Under the pieces are notes generated by a model. It saw only the letters and a list, made by a program, of their open reading frames with translations, ran no database searches and had not been told where the DNA came from. Source: JBAYDV01 sp041672845 (lineage in GTDB: Bacteria; Bacteroidota; Bacteroidia; Bacteroidales; UBA932). Taken from it: DNA of 64,000 nucleotides. Positions 1 through 8,551 of this stretch are shown here, one piece after another (within the stretch, counting starts at the first letter, position 1; the number at the start of each line of letters is the position of its first letter). Made by a program: the position numbers and the translations under genes. The DNA lies in contig JBAYYV010000001.1 in assembly GCA_041672845.1 (NCBI GenBank), forward strand, positions 391,133 through 455,132, in the 5' to 3' direction.

Positions 1-68
1 GCAAGAATCTTACCCATAGATAATACACCTTGTCCACCGAATCCGGCGATAATTATTTCTTCTTTCAT
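1..68 (-). CDS. korC: 2-oxoacid:ferredoxin oxidoreductase gamma subunit, N-terminus only
   Basis: Only the first 22 codons are inside the window; the gene continues past base 1. The visible start (ATG at 68) encodes a nucleotide-binding type N-terminus with the motif IIIAGFGGQGVLS, the hallmark of the gamma domain of pyruvate/2-oxoacid:ferredoxin oxidoreductases. It lies 10 bases downstream of the beta subunit in the same direction, completing a delta-alpha-beta-gamma set. The family's gamma subunit joins alpha and beta in the cytoplasmic complex that oxidatively decarboxylates a 2-oxoacid to an acyl-CoA. The symbol follows context; the preferred substrate is unknown. Confidence 0.85.
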   Translation of the reverse strand, partial: MKEEIIIAGFGGQGVLSMGKIL

Positions 69-78
69 AATTTCTTAT

Positions 79-840
79 TTATTCGTCTTTTAATACACCT
101 AATTTGTATTCAGGAAGCATGTTTTTTTCAAGCCAATCGTAAGCTTTTACTGGGCTCATTTTCCAACCTGAATTACAAGTACTTACTACTTCTATGAAAG
201 AAGTACCTTTATGTTTGCCACAATTTTCAAAACCGTGACGAATAGCTTTTTTAAGCTTTTTAGCAGAAGGGGCATCTTTAACAGTTTCACGTGTTACGAA
301 ACATGTACCAGGAAGTTGAGCGATAAGCTCAGTCATCTTCATTGGGAAACCATTAAGTTTTGCATCTCTACCATAAGGAGTAGTAGCTGTTACCTGTCCT
401 AATAGAGTAGTAGGAGCCATTTGACCACCTGTCATACCATAGATAGCGTTGTTGATAAATATAACTACGATATTTTCACCTCTATTACATGCGTGCATAA
501 TTTCAGCAGCTCCGATAGAACAAAGGTCACCATCACCTTGATAAGTGAAAATATATTTTTCAGGCATTAATCGAGTTAATGCTGTAGCTACAGCTGGAGC
601 TCTACCATGAGCAGCTTCTGTCCAGTCTACAGAAATATAATTATATGCAAATACAGAACATCCTACAGGAGAAACTCCGATAGTTTGTTCTTGAATACCC
701 ATTTCATCTATGACTTCAGCTAATATTTTATGAACTGTACCATGAGAACAACCAGGGCAATAGTGTAATATGTTATCTGTTAAAAGCGGTGTTTTACCGT
801 AAACCTTATTTTCGGGTTTTATTATATCATTTATTTCCAT
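79..840 (-). CDS. korB: 2-oxoacid:ferredoxin oxidoreductase beta subunit (TPP-binding)
   Basis: This is the thiamine-diphosphate subunit of a 2-oxoglutarate or branched-chain 2-oxoacid:ferredoxin oxidoreductase. Near the N-terminus is CPGCSHG (Cys28, Cys31 from the ATG at 840), with a further VGCSVF cysteine near 61; the family uses such cysteines for an iron-sulfur cluster. The TPP/Mg site is clear in GDGDLCSIG followed by NNAIYGMTGGQ. A GTG at 849 directly abuts the korA stop and would add three residues. I prefer the ATG at 840, which gives the usual short leader before IKPEN. About 253 residues is normal for the family. It sits in the acd-korDABC operon. The class (TPP beta subunit) is certain, the exact oxoacid is not. 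Confidence 0.93.
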   Translation of the reverse strand: MEINDIIKPENKVYGKTPLLTDNILHYCPGCSHGTVHKILAEVIDEMGIQEQTIGVSPVGCSVFAYNYISVDWTEAAHGRAPAVATALTRLMPEKYIFTYQGDGDLCSIGAAEIMHACNRGENIVVIFINNAIYGMTGGQMAPTTLLGQVTATTPYGRDAKLNGFPMKMTELIAQLPGTCFVTRETVKDAPSAKKLKKAIRHGFENCGKHKGTSFIEVVSTCNSGWKMSPVKAYDWLEKNMLPEYKLGVLKDE

Positions 841-849
841 GTTGTTCAC

Positions 850-1932
850 TTATTTAATAGTTTTTAAAAAAGCTTCGTAAATTTCTTCTGGTGAAGGAAT
901 CATACCTCCTTGACGGCCATAGAAACTTACAGGTATTTTGCCATTGACAGCTAGTCTTACGTCTTCTACCATTTGACCAGCATTAAGTTCTATCGTCATA
1001 ATGTTCTTAAGCTGTGGTACAAATTTTTGAATAGCTTTAGTAGGGAATGGATATAATGTAATAGGACGAAGAAGTCCTAATTTAATTCCGTTTTCTCTAG
1101 CTATATCTACTACAGCTTGACCAATACGATACATACAACCGAAACCTATTAATAAATATTCAGCATTGTCGGCTTTATAAGTAGAAAATCTTACTTCATT
1201 TTCTTCTATTGTTTTGTATTTCTTCTGAAGTTTGATGTTGAAATTTTCCATTACTTCAGGTTGAAGAGCAAGAGATGTGATTATATTGTAATCTCTATCT
1301 TTTGTTTTACCTATAGTAGCCCATGAAGAAAAATTCTTCTGGATTTCTTCGTCAGTAAATCTAGGTCTCTTTTCTTCTTTTAATTCGATTTTTTCCATCA
1401 TTTGACCGATAACACCATCACTAACGATCATTGCAGGATTTCTATATTTGAAAGCTAAATCAAAAGCCTCACCTACGAAATCATACATATCTTGAGGAGA
1501 TGCAGGTGCTAATACTATATTTTTATAGTCACCGTGTCCACCACCTTTACATGATTGAAAATAATCACCTTGAGAAGGTTGAATAGTACCTAGACCAGGA
1601 CCACCACGCATTACGTCAACGATTAAACAAGGGAGTTCAGCACCAGCTAGATAGCTCATGCCTTCTTGCATAAGAGAAAATCCAGGGCTAGAAGAAGAAG
1701 TCATTACTCTTTTACCAGCACCAGCTCCACCATAAACCATATTGATAGAAGCTACTTCACTTTCAGCTTGAAGGACTACCATACCAGTAGTTTCCCAAGG
1801 TTTTTTTATCATTAACGTTTCCATCACCTCTGATTGAGGGGTGATAGGGTAACCGAAATATCCATCTGCACCACAGTCAATAGCACCGTATGCAATAGCT
1901 TCATTACCCTTCATTAAAATTTTTTCTGCCAT
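850..1932 (-). CDS. korA: 2-oxoacid:ferredoxin oxidoreductase alpha subunit
   Basis: Alpha subunit (360 aa) with the pyrimidine-binding domain of the POR/KOR family at the N-terminus; the YPITPQSEV motif at residues 28-36 contacts TPP and substrate in this family. The C-terminal half is the transketolase C-like domain. With the beta, gamma and small ferredoxin-like subunits it would convert a 2-oxoacid plus CoA to acyl-CoA, CO2 and reduced ferredoxin. Such four-subunit enzymes in Bacteroidota are variously named Kor (2-oxoglutarate) or Vor (branched-chain 2-oxoacids); sequence alone does not decide. It starts 12 bases after korD and abuts korB. The neighbouring ADP-forming acyl-CoA synthetase suggests that the acyl-CoA product is used to make ATP. 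Confidence 0.93.
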   Translation of the reverse strand: MAEKILMKGNEAIAYGAIDCGADGYFGYPITPQSEVMETLMIKKPWETTGMVVLQAESEVASINMVYGGAGAGKRVMTSSSSPGFSLMQEGMSYLAGAELPCLIVDVMRGGPGLGTIQPSQGDYFQSCKGGGHGDYKNIVLAPASPQDMYDFVGEAFDLAFKYRNPAMIVSDGVIGQMMEKIELKEEKRPRFTDEEIQKNFSSWATIGKTKDRDYNIITSLALQPEVMENFNIKLQKKYKTIEENEVRFSTYKADNAEYLLIGFGCMYRIGQAVVDIARENGIKLGLLRPITLYPFPTKAIQKFVPQLKNIMTIELNAGQMVEDVRLAVNGKIPVSFYGRQGGMIPSPEEIYEAFLKTIK

Positions 1933-1944
1933 ATCAGATATTTT

Positions 1945-2166
1945 TTAGATTTTTTTACGATAAACAGTTATCACTGCATCAGGACAAACAGTTGCACAAT
2001 TAGCACAACCAATACAATTTTCAGGATTAGCCATATATGCATAGTTATATCCTTTCCCATTTACTTTTTTAGATAAAGCAATGGTATTTGTAGGACAATT
2101 CGCAATACAAAGGCCACAGCCCTTACATCTTTCATTGTCTACTACGATAGCTCCACGTACTGCCAT
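1945..2166 (-). CDS. korD: 2-oxoacid:ferredoxin oxidoreductase delta subunit, 2x[4Fe-4S] ferredoxin type
   Basis: A 73-residue ferredoxin-like subunit with two complete CxxCxxCxxxCP motifs: Cys14/17/20/24 and Cys51/54/57/61. This binds two [4Fe-4S] clusters and passes electrons from the TPP subunit to external ferredoxin. It is the first kor gene transcribed, 12 bases before korA and 35 bases after the 48-residue peptide gene. The length and cysteine spacing are those of KorD/VorD. It could in principle serve as a free ferredoxin, but the position makes a subunit role far more likely. Confidence 0.92.
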   Translation of the reverse strand: MAVRGAIVVDNERCKGCGLCIANCPTNTIALSKKVNGKGYNYAYMANPENCIGCANCATVCPDAVITVYRKKI

Positions 2167-2201
2167 AATATTAATATTTTATTTATTAGTTTTATTTATT
2201 A

Positions 2202-2348
2202 TTAAAAAAATTCAAATCCTTTTGAGATTCCTGCTAGGATGGTATTCCATCTTAAAATTATGCCTAATATAAGTAATGGAATAAGCCAAAGGAAACATTT
2301 TGTAGTCTGAGATTGATGATTATACCAATCTTTAAATTTCGAGAACAT
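2202..2348 (-). CDS. 48-residue single-span membrane peptide, function unknown
   Basis: A short open frame from ATG at 2348 to TAA at 2202 fills the gap between acd (15 bases upstream) and korD (35 bases downstream), in the same direction. The peptide begins MFSKFKDWYNHQSQ and has one hydrophobic segment, about residues 18-31 (CFLWLIPLLILGII), flanked by Lys17 and by Arg33-Trp34, ending in GFEFF. The charge pattern suggests one membrane span. I do not recognise a family. Operon position, tight spacing and the shape of the peptide support a real gene, perhaps a membrane anchor or small partner of the oxidoreductase; that role is inference. Confidence 0.6.
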   Translation of the reverse strand: MFSKFKDWYNHQSQTTKCFLWLIPLLILGIILRWNTILAGISKGFEFF

Positions 2349-2363
2349 CTTCAAATATAATAA

Positions 2364-4421
2364 TTATTTTTCAATTCTAATCCTTGCATCTACTGCTATT
2401 ATTTGTTGAGCATTTCCAAGTAAAGGATTAATATCCATTTCAAATATTTCTGGTGCGGCTTCGCAAAGTGCTGATATTCTTCTTATTGTTTCATTAAACT
2501 TAGGGATATTTACACCTTCTTGACCTCTAGTACCCTTTAGTAATTTAATACTTCTAAGATTATTTATCATATCATCGGCTTCAATCTTAGATATAGGAGA
2601 TAAAGCTGAGTTTATATCATGGAATGCTTCTACATATATTCCACCTAAACCAGCCAGAATAAGATGTCCAAATTTGTCTTCTCTTTTAGCACCGGCAAAG
2701 ATTTCTGTACCAGATAACATAGCTTGTAATAGAATTCCAGTAGTATCTTGAATATGTATCATTCTTTTGAATTCAGTTTCTAAGGTATTGTTATCAGCTA
2801 CATTAAGTACTACGCCTCCGACATCTGATTTGTGGATAGGACCTACGACTTTCATTACAATAGGGAAGCCTATTTCACTAGCAGCATCCAATAATTCTTC
2901 TTTAGTATGAACTACTATTTCTTTAGCTCTACTAATACCTGTAGCATCTAATAAAGTTTGCACTTTTTCAGGTGATAAGTATCCATTATCATTAGAATCT
3001 ATGATATTACGAATCATTTCTTTATCTACAGGAGGTAAAGAAAAATCAGTAGGTATTTCAGGTTGTTTGACTATTTTAACAATAGCTTCACCTAATGCTA
3101 CTTCATCTGGAAAATGGATTCCTCCTTTAGCTTCATATTGTTTTATTTCTTCTTTTACATTAGCGAAAGATGGAAATACAGGATAAAGGGGTTTTTTAGT
3201 AGTTTTTGATTTCTTAAAAATAGTATCATATACATCAAATATTGGGAAAAGTCCTGGACTACCAAAAATTACAGTCATGGCATCTATGTCGAAATCATTT
3301 TCGCATGCATCGATTACATGTGATAATTGTTCTGCAGTACCAGTGGCTAAAAAATCAATGGGATTACCCACAGCAGATCCAGGGAATAATTTTTTTAATA
3401 ATGCATCAGCCTTAGGACCCTCGAAATGAGGAATTTCTAAACCATTAGATGATAATACATCAGTTTGCATTACTGCAGGACCACCAGCATGAGTAATAAT
3501 ACCAATTCTTTTACCTTTAGGAGTAGGGAATCTTAAAGCAGCTGCTACAGTAGCTAATTCTTGACGAGAATAACATCTGATAATACCACATTTCTTAAAC
3601 ATAGCATTTACTGCTTTATCTGGAGAAGCCATAGCTCCTGTATGAGAAGAAGCAGCACGACTACCTGCAGCACTATATCCTGCTTTGATAGCACAAATTT
3701 TAGCACCTTTTTTTATAAGAGAAGAAGCATGTTTATATAATCTATTAGGATTATTCATACTTTCTATATAAAGCATTATTACTCTAGGTGTACCAGTCTT
3801 AGAAGGAGTATAAGATTCATCTAGATATTCTAGAATTTCTTCTACGCCATTTTGAGCACTATTACCTACTGAAAATATTCTATTAAAAGGTATTCCAAAC
3901 TGCATAGCAGCTTCCATAATGAAAAGAGCTGTAGCACCAGAACCGGATATTATATCTACACCATCATCTGTAAGAGCAGGTATAGGTTGAGTAAATACTC
4001 CTGAGAATTGTGGTGTTAAAACACCTATACAGTTAGGTCCTATTAAAGAACATTTGTACTGGTCGCAAACATTTTTTATTTTATTTTCTAGGATAGCACC
4101 TTCTTTGCTATCTTCGTGAAAACCAGCAGAAAGTATTATTATGGCTTTACAGCCTTTTTCTTTACAAAGAATCTCACAAGTTTGTACACAAAATTTAGCA
4201 GCGATAGCTATCACGGCACATTCTACTTGTGGAATATCTTGAATATTTCTATATGATTTAATTCCTTGTACTTTATCTTGTTTTGGGTTAACGACGAATA
4301 CGTCACCCATAAATTTAGTTTGAATAATATTTCTTAAAGTAGCTCCACCAGGTTTGGAAACATCCTCTGAACCTCCTACGACTACGACGCTATTAGGAGA
4401 TATCAATTGTTTTGTTATCAT
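2364..4421 (-). CDS. acdAB: ADP-forming acyl-CoA (acetate--CoA) synthetase, fused alpha-beta
   Basis: Converts an acyl-CoA plus ADP and phosphate to the free acid, CoA and ATP, the energy-conserving step of many fermenters. The 685-residue chain joins the CoA-binding domain (residues about 1-130, with VVVVGGSED), a succinyl-CoA-synthetase-like flavodoxin domain (to about 450; the phosphorylated His should be His260 in SSHTGAMA) and a C-terminal ATP-grasp domain from about 480 with MKVVGPIHKSDVGG. This order and length match fused Acd enzymes. It is the first gene of the operon leading into korDABC and has a good Bacteroidota promoter upstream. Together they would couple 2-oxoacid oxidation to ATP synthesis. 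Substrate could be acetyl-, succinyl- or branched acyl-CoA. Confidence 0.93.
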   Translation of the reverse strand: MITKQLISPNSVVVVGGSEDVSKPGGATLRNIIQTKFMGDVFVVNPKQDKVQGIKSYRNIQDIPQVECAVIAIAAKFCVQTCEILCKEKGCKAIIILSAGFHEDSKEGAILENKIKNVCDQYKCSLIGPNCIGVLTPQFSGVFTQPIPALTDDGVDIISGSGATALFIMEAAMQFGIPFNRIFSVGNSAQNGVEEILEYLDESYTPSKTGTPRVIMLYIESMNNPNRLYKHASSLIKKGAKICAIKAGYSAAGSRAASSHTGAMASPDKAVNAMFKKCGIIRCYSRQELATVAAALRFPTPKGKRIGIITHAGGPAVMQTDVLSSNGLEIPHFEGPKADALLKKLFPGSAVGNPIDFLATGTAEQLSHVIDACENDFDIDAMTVIFGSPGLFPIFDVYDTIFKKSKTTKKPLYPVFPSFANVKEEIKQYEAKGGIHFPDEVALGEAIVKIVKQPEIPTDFSLPPVDKEMIRNIIDSNDNGYLSPEKVQTLLDATGISRAKEIVVHTKEELLDAASEIGFPIVMKVVGPIHKSDVGGVVLNVADNNTLETEFKRMIHIQDTTGILLQAMLSGTEIFAGAKREDKFGHLILAGLGGIYVEAFHDINSALSPISKIEADDMINNLRSIKLLKGTRGQEGVNIPKFNETIRRISALCEAAPEIFEMDINPLLGNAQQIIAVDARIRIEK

Positions 4422-4442
4422 AAAACTTTAATTTTATTTTTA

Positions 4443-4473
4443 CAAATTTAAAAAAAAATAAGGGTCTTTTCAA
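4443..4473 (-). promoter_or_regulatory. Bacteroidota-type promoter of the acd-kor operon
   Basis: Read on the minus strand: TTG at 4473-4471, 20 bases, then TAAATTTG at 4450-4443, an exact match to the TAnnTTTG -7 box. Transcription would begin near 4437, about 16 bases before the acd ATG at 4421. Confidence 0.7.
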
Positions 4474-4563
4474 GTTTTTAATTGTTTATTATAAATGAAT
4501 AATATTATTTATTTTAACCAAAGACAGTAGTGAATATTTTATATAGGTAATTAAAGAAAATTA

Positions 4564-4593
4564 TTGTTAATTTTAACAAAATTTACATCTTTG
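4564..4593 (+). promoter_or_regulatory. Likely promoter of the MTA salvage operon
   Basis: TTG at 4564-4566, 19 bases, then CATCTTTG at 4586-4593, one mismatch from TAnnTTTG. The expected start of transcription is near 4600, leaving about 50 bases of leader before the ATG at 4653. It is divergent from the acd promoter. Confidence 0.5.
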
Positions 4594-4652
4594 AAATATA
4601 TTATGGATATGAAAAACTGTAGTGAGAAAAAATGAAAAATAAAATATAATAA

Positions 4653-5930
4653 ATGAAAAGAATTTTAATAAAGAATGGGATACTAGATGGAAGTCTAAAA
4701 GATATATTCATCGAGGGAAATAGGATTAAAAGAATATCTAATGAAATAGATGCTAAAATTATTCCTAATGAGAATTTAAAAATAATAGAGGCTGATAGAA
4801 AATATATTATGCCGACTTTCGTCAATATGCATACTCATGCTGCTATGACGCTAACTCGTGGATATAAAGAAGATGTGCCTCTTTTCGAGTGGTTAGATAA
4901 AATATGGAAGTTGGAATCGGGTTTAGATGATGAATTAGTATATTGGGGAACAAGATTAGCATGTTTAGAAATGATTCAGTCAGGAACTACTTTTTTTAAC
5001 GATCAGTATTTTTATCTTGATGCTACGGCTAAAGCCGTAGAGGATAGTGGTATAAGAGCTCTATTAACTTATGTATTTTTAGATGGAGGTGATCAAGAAA
5101 AAGCTGTTCGTCAGAGAAAAGAATGTGAGGAAATGTATGAGAAATCCAAAAAATGGGGACCTAATATTATTTTCGGAGTTTCTATCCATGCTCATTATAC
5201 TGTTTGTGATGAAAATATGTTATGGGCCTCTGATTTTTGTAAAAAGCATGATCTTAAATTACATACTCATCTATTAGAAACTCGGAAGGAATTATATGAT
5301 TTTCAACAGAAATATGGTGTGTCTCCAGTAAGAAGATTAGATGATATGGAGATATTAAATGAAAATGTAATAGCTGCTCATAGTTTATGGTTAAGTCAAG
5401 AAGATATAGAGATCTTAGGTAAGAGAAAAGTAACTTGTGTTCATAATGTTAATTCTAATTTGAAATTAGCTTCTGGTTATAAATTCAAATATAATGAGTT
5501 AAAAGATAGTGGTTGTAATGTAACTTTAGGGACTGATGGCTGTGGTTCTTCTAATAATTTAGATATGTTAGAAACCATGAAAACTACTGCTTTATTACAA
5601 AAAGCATGGAGGAATAATCCTGCAGTTATGCCGATTGATGAATTGTTAGCTACAGCTACTGTAAATGGAGCTAAAACTTTTAATCTAGATATTGGGGAAA
5701 TAAAAGAAGGTAATTTAGCTGATTTAATGTTAATAAATACTAATTCAGCTGCTTTCATTCCTAATTATGACTTTTTAGCTAACTTTATTTATTCTGCTAA
5801 TAGTTCTTGTATAGATACATTAATATGTGATGGTAATATATTGATGGAGAAAAGGAAAGTAAAAGGAGAAAAAGAAATTTTGGAAAATGCTCAAAAAGCT
5901 GCTAACGAACTTGTGTCTAAATTGCATTAG
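4653..5930 (+). CDS. mtaD: Amidohydrolase, probable 5-methylthioadenosine/S-adenosylhomocysteine deaminase
   Basis: Metal-dependent deaminase of the amidohydrolase superfamily, predicted to convert 5'-methylthioadenosine (and perhaps S-adenosylhomocysteine) to the inosine form. All metal-site landmarks are present: His60-x-His62 in MHTHAAM, the HAHYT segment near 179-183, His206 with Glu209 in HTHLLE, His243 in AAHSLW, and Asp295 in GTDGCGSSNN, a pattern typical of MtaD/TrzN-like enzymes. The 425 residues fit the family. It is followed by a purine nucleoside phosphorylase (78 bases) and mtnA, the next two steps of a methylthioinosine route, which is the main reason for the MTA assignment. Other aminohydrolase substrates such as guanine or chlorohydrolase-type compounds are less likely in this context. 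Confidence 0.85.
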   Translation: MKRILIKNGILDGSLKDIFIEGNRIKRISNEIDAKIIPNENLKIIEADRKYIMPTFVNMHTHAAMTLTRGYKEDVPLFEWLDKIWKLESGLDDELVYWGTRLACLEMIQSGTTFFNDQYFYLDATAKAVEDSGIRALLTYVFLDGGDQEKAVRQRKECEEMYEKSKKWGPNIIFGVSIHAHYTVCDENMLWASDFCKKHDLKLHTHLLETRKELYDFQQKYGVSPVRRLDDMEILNENVIAAHSLWLSQEDIEILGKRKVTCVHNVNSNLKLASGYKFKYNELKDSGCNVTLGTDGCGSSNNLDMLETMKTTALLQKAWRNNPAVMPIDELLATATVNGAKTFNLDIGEIKEGNLADLMLINTNSAAFIPNYDFLANFIYSANSSCIDTLICDGNILMEKRKVKGEKEILENAQKAANELVSKLH

Positions 5931-6008
5931 TGTAAAAAATCTAATAAGTAATTTTAAATCAGATACACAAATTATAAAAAAGAATAGTAATTATTAAAAT
6001 ATCGTATT

Positions 6009-6842
6009 ATGGAAATGCAAGAAAAAATGAAGATAATAAATGATGCTGTAGTATATATTGAATCCAAATTAAGTGGTAAAAAGCCTTTTGCAGGTATAGT
6101 TTTAGGTAGTGGATTAGGCGAATTAGCTAATTCTATTAAAAACCCTATAGTTATACCTTATACTACTATCCCTAATTTTCCAAAATCTACTGCTATAGGC
6201 CATAAAGGTAATTTTATAGCAGGTGAATTAGGAGGAAAATTCGTATTAGCTATGCAGGGTAGATTCCATTATTATGAAGGTTATACCATGGATAAAGTTA
6301 CTTTGCCTATACGTGTGATGGTTAAATTAGGAATATCTTACCTTTTCGTATCTAATGCTGCAGGTGGTGTTAATTTTGATTTCAAGTTAGGTGATCTTAT
6401 GATTATTAGAGATCATATTAATTTATTACCAAATCCACTTTTAGGTCCTAATATGGATGAATTTGGTCCTCGCTTCCCAGATATGACAAGACCTTATGAG
6501 CCTAAGATTATAAAATTAGCTGAAGATACAGCTAAAGAATTAGGAATTTCTGTTCAGAAAGGTGTTTATTTGGCTGGAACAGGTCCTTCTTATGAAACTC
6601 CTAGTGAATATAAATATTTTAGAATGATAGGAGGGGATGCTATAGGTATGTCTACTATTCCTGAAGTTATTGTCGCTAGACATAGTTCTATTCCAGTTTT
6701 CGGTATGTCAGTTATTACTAATGAAGCTCATGACGATTATGCTGAAGATTTTGAAAATAATGGTGATGATGTAGTAGCTGCTGCCAATGCTGCTTCTGAG
6801 AAGATGACAAAACTTTTCTCGACTATTATTTCTAGACTTTAA
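6009..6842 (+). CDS. Purine nucleoside phosphorylase (probable methylthioinosine phosphorylase role)
   Basis: A 277-residue trimeric-type purine nucleoside phosphorylase. It shows the phosphate-binding GSGLGELA near residue 30, STAIGHKGN, MQGRFHYYEGY, the SNAAGGVN segment, and the C-terminal GTGPSYETPSEY, GMSTIPEVIVARH and VITNEAHDD. The Asn in VITNEA is the residue that favours 6-oxopurines (inosine, guanosine) in this family, where MTA phosphorylases carry Asp. That fits phosphorolysis of methylthioinosine made by the upstream deaminase, giving hypoxanthine and methylthioribose 1-phosphate. General inosine/guanosine salvage is equally possible and the two are not exclusive. It lies 9 bases before mtnA. 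Confidence 0.88.
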   Translation: MEMQEKMKIINDAVVYIESKLSGKKPFAGIVLGSGLGELANSIKNPIVIPYTTIPNFPKSTAIGHKGNFIAGELGGKFVLAMQGRFHYYEGYTMDKVTLPIRVMVKLGISYLFVSNAAGGVNFDFKLGDLMIIRDHINLLPNPLLGPNMDEFGPRFPDMTRPYEPKIIKLAEDTAKELGISVQKGVYLAGTGPSYETPSEYKYFRMIGGDAIGMSTIPEVIVARHSSIPVFGMSVITNEAHDDYAEDFENNGDDVVAAANAASEKMTKLFSTIISRL

Positions 6843-6851
6843 AGAAAATAT

Positions 6852-7916
6852 ATGATTAATTCTTCTAAAATAGACGATAATTTCTTCGAATATGATGCAG
6901 TGAGTTTAAATGAGACCGAAGATGCTTTATTAATAATAGATCAAACGGAGCTTCCTAATAAAGAAGTTTTTTTAGAGTTAAAAACTCTGAAAGATATATC
7001 TGACGCTATCTATTTATTAAAGATTAGAGGTGCTCCTGCTATAGGTGTAGCTGCTGCCTATGGAATATGTATGTGTACTCTTAATATTAATAATAAAGAG
7101 ACATATATTAAAGAGTTTAAAAAAGCTAAAAATACTTTAAATGCTACAAGACCTACAGCAGTTAATTTGACTTATGCTTTAAATAGAATGGATGCTTGTC
7201 TTGATAGCCATATAAATTTGAATTTAAATGAATTAAAAACTAAATTATTAGAGGAATCTAAAGAAGTTAAAAAAGAAGATATGAATATGTGTTATTCTAT
7301 AGCAGAGAATGCTCTTAGTTTAATACAAAAAGGGTCTAGTATATTAACTCATTGTAATGCAGGACATTTAGCTGTTTCACGTTATGGAACTGCTTTAGGT
7401 CCTATTTATTTAGCTCAGCATAGAGGTTATAATCCTAAAGTTTTTGCAGATGAAACTAGACCTTTATTACAAGGTGCTAGATTAACTACTTTTGAGTTAA
7501 TGAAAAGTGGTGTAGATGTTACATTAGTATGTGATAATATGGCTTCGATATTAATGAAGAAAGGTAAGGTAGATATGGTGATGGTAGGCTGTGATAGAGT
7601 GGCTTCTAATGGAGATGTGGCTAATAAAATAGGTACTTCATCTTTAGCTATCTTAGCGAATTATTATAATATTCCTTTTTATGTACTAGGGCCGACTACT
7701 ACGATAGATTTAAATTGTAAAACGGGTGATGATATATTTATAGAAGAAAGGCCTGCTTATGAAGTGACTTCACTGTATTTTTCTAAACCTATAGCACCTA
7801 AAGGAGTGAAAGTATATAATCCTGCCTTCGATGTGACAGATAGTAAGTTAATTACAGCTATTATCACAGAGAAAGGAGTATATAGATATCCTTATAATTT
7901 TCTAAAAGGAAAATAA
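6852..7916 (+). CDS. mtnA: S-methyl-5-thioribose-1-phosphate isomerase
   Basis: Isomerises methylthioribose 1-phosphate to methylthioribulose 1-phosphate in the methionine salvage pathway. The 354-residue protein has the eIF2B-like fold signatures: KIRGAPAIGVAAAYG (residues 57-71), TRPTAVNL, THCNAGHLA with catalytic Cys168, ADETRPLLQGARLT and GCDRVASNGDVANKIG with catalytic Asp248. These match the Cys/Asp pair known from Bacillus MtnA, which separates it from eIF2B proteins. It sits third in the deaminase-phosphorylase-isomerase set, and its TAA shares one base with the next ATG (TAATG), a sign of translational coupling. No mtnB, mtnC or mtnD follows in this window, so the fate of the product is open. 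Confidence 0.93.
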   Translation: MINSSKIDDNFFEYDAVSLNETEDALLIIDQTELPNKEVFLELKTLKDISDAIYLLKIRGAPAIGVAAAYGICMCTLNINNKETYIKEFKKAKNTLNATRPTAVNLTYALNRMDACLDSHINLNLNELKTKLLEESKEVKKEDMNMCYSIAENALSLIQKGSSILTHCNAGHLAVSRYGTALGPIYLAQHRGYNPKVFADETRPLLQGARLTTFELMKSGVDVTLVCDNMASILMKKGKVDMVMVGCDRVASNGDVANKIGTSSLAILANYYNIPFYVLGPTTTIDLNCKTGDDIFIEERPAYEVTSLYFSKPIAPKGVKVYNPAFDVTDSKLITAIITEKGVYRYPYNFLKGK

Positions 7917-8551
7917 TGATTAAAAATATCGTGTTTGATTTGGGTGGAGTAATAGTTCCATTAAACAAAATAGCATGTATTAGGGCTTTCGATGAAATCG
8001 TAGGTTATCATGATTTTGCAAATATGCTCAGCCTTACTCGTCAGACAGGGTTTTTCGATAAATATGAGAGAGGTTTTATAAGTTCTAAAGAATTTAGAAA
8101 TTTTATTCGAAAGAATTCTGGATCTAAATCAAAAGGTCTTGATAAAAAAATAGAAGATAGAGAGATAGATTATTCATTAAACTGTTTTCTTAAAGATATT
8201 CCTCAAAATAAAATAAATACTATTAATTTTTTTAAGCAAGATTATAGAATTTTTATTCTTAGCAATACTAATCCTATAGGTATGACATATGTTCATAAAT
8301 TGTTTCGTGAGAAAGGTTATGAGATAGAAGATCTTTTCGAAATGTTATTTCTTTCTTATGAAATGAAAACTGCTAAACCTGATAGAGATATCTTTGAAAA
8401 GATGATTTTCTCTGCTAAGATAATACCAAATGAAACTTTATATATAGATGATGGCCTAGCTAATTGTCATATTGCTAACGAATTAGGCTTTCATACTATT
8501 TTTTATGATCCCAAAACAGATTTATATGACGAAATTCTTAAGTTTCTCTAG
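7916..8551 (+). CDS. HAD superfamily hydrolase, subfamily IA (YihX-like)
   Basis: A 211-residue haloacid-dehalogenase-type phosphatase. Motif I is FDLGGVIVPL with nucleophile Asp8; the usual second Asp is Gly, as in the YihX/epoxide-hydrolase-like variant 3 group. Motif II is FILSNTNP, motif III is the Lys of KPDRDIFE, and motif IV is YIDDGLANC. An alpha-helical cap lies between about residues 18 and 90. The start codon overlaps the mtnA stop by one base and the end overlaps the next gene by 26 bases, so translation is likely coupled. Position suggests a phosphatase acting on methylthioribulose 1-phosphate or a breakdown product, but this is only guilt by association; sugar phosphates or FMN are other typical substrates. 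Confidence 0.8.
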   Translation: MIKNIVFDLGGVIVPLNKIACIRAFDEIVGYHDFANMLSLTRQTGFFDKYERGFISSKEFRNFIRKNSGSKSKGLDKKIEDREIDYSLNCFLKDIPQNKINTINFFKQDYRIFILSNTNPIGMTYVHKLFREKGYEIEDLFEMLFLSYEMKTAKPDRDIFEKMIFSAKIIPNETLYIDDGLANCHIANELGFHTIFYDPKTDLYDEILKFL

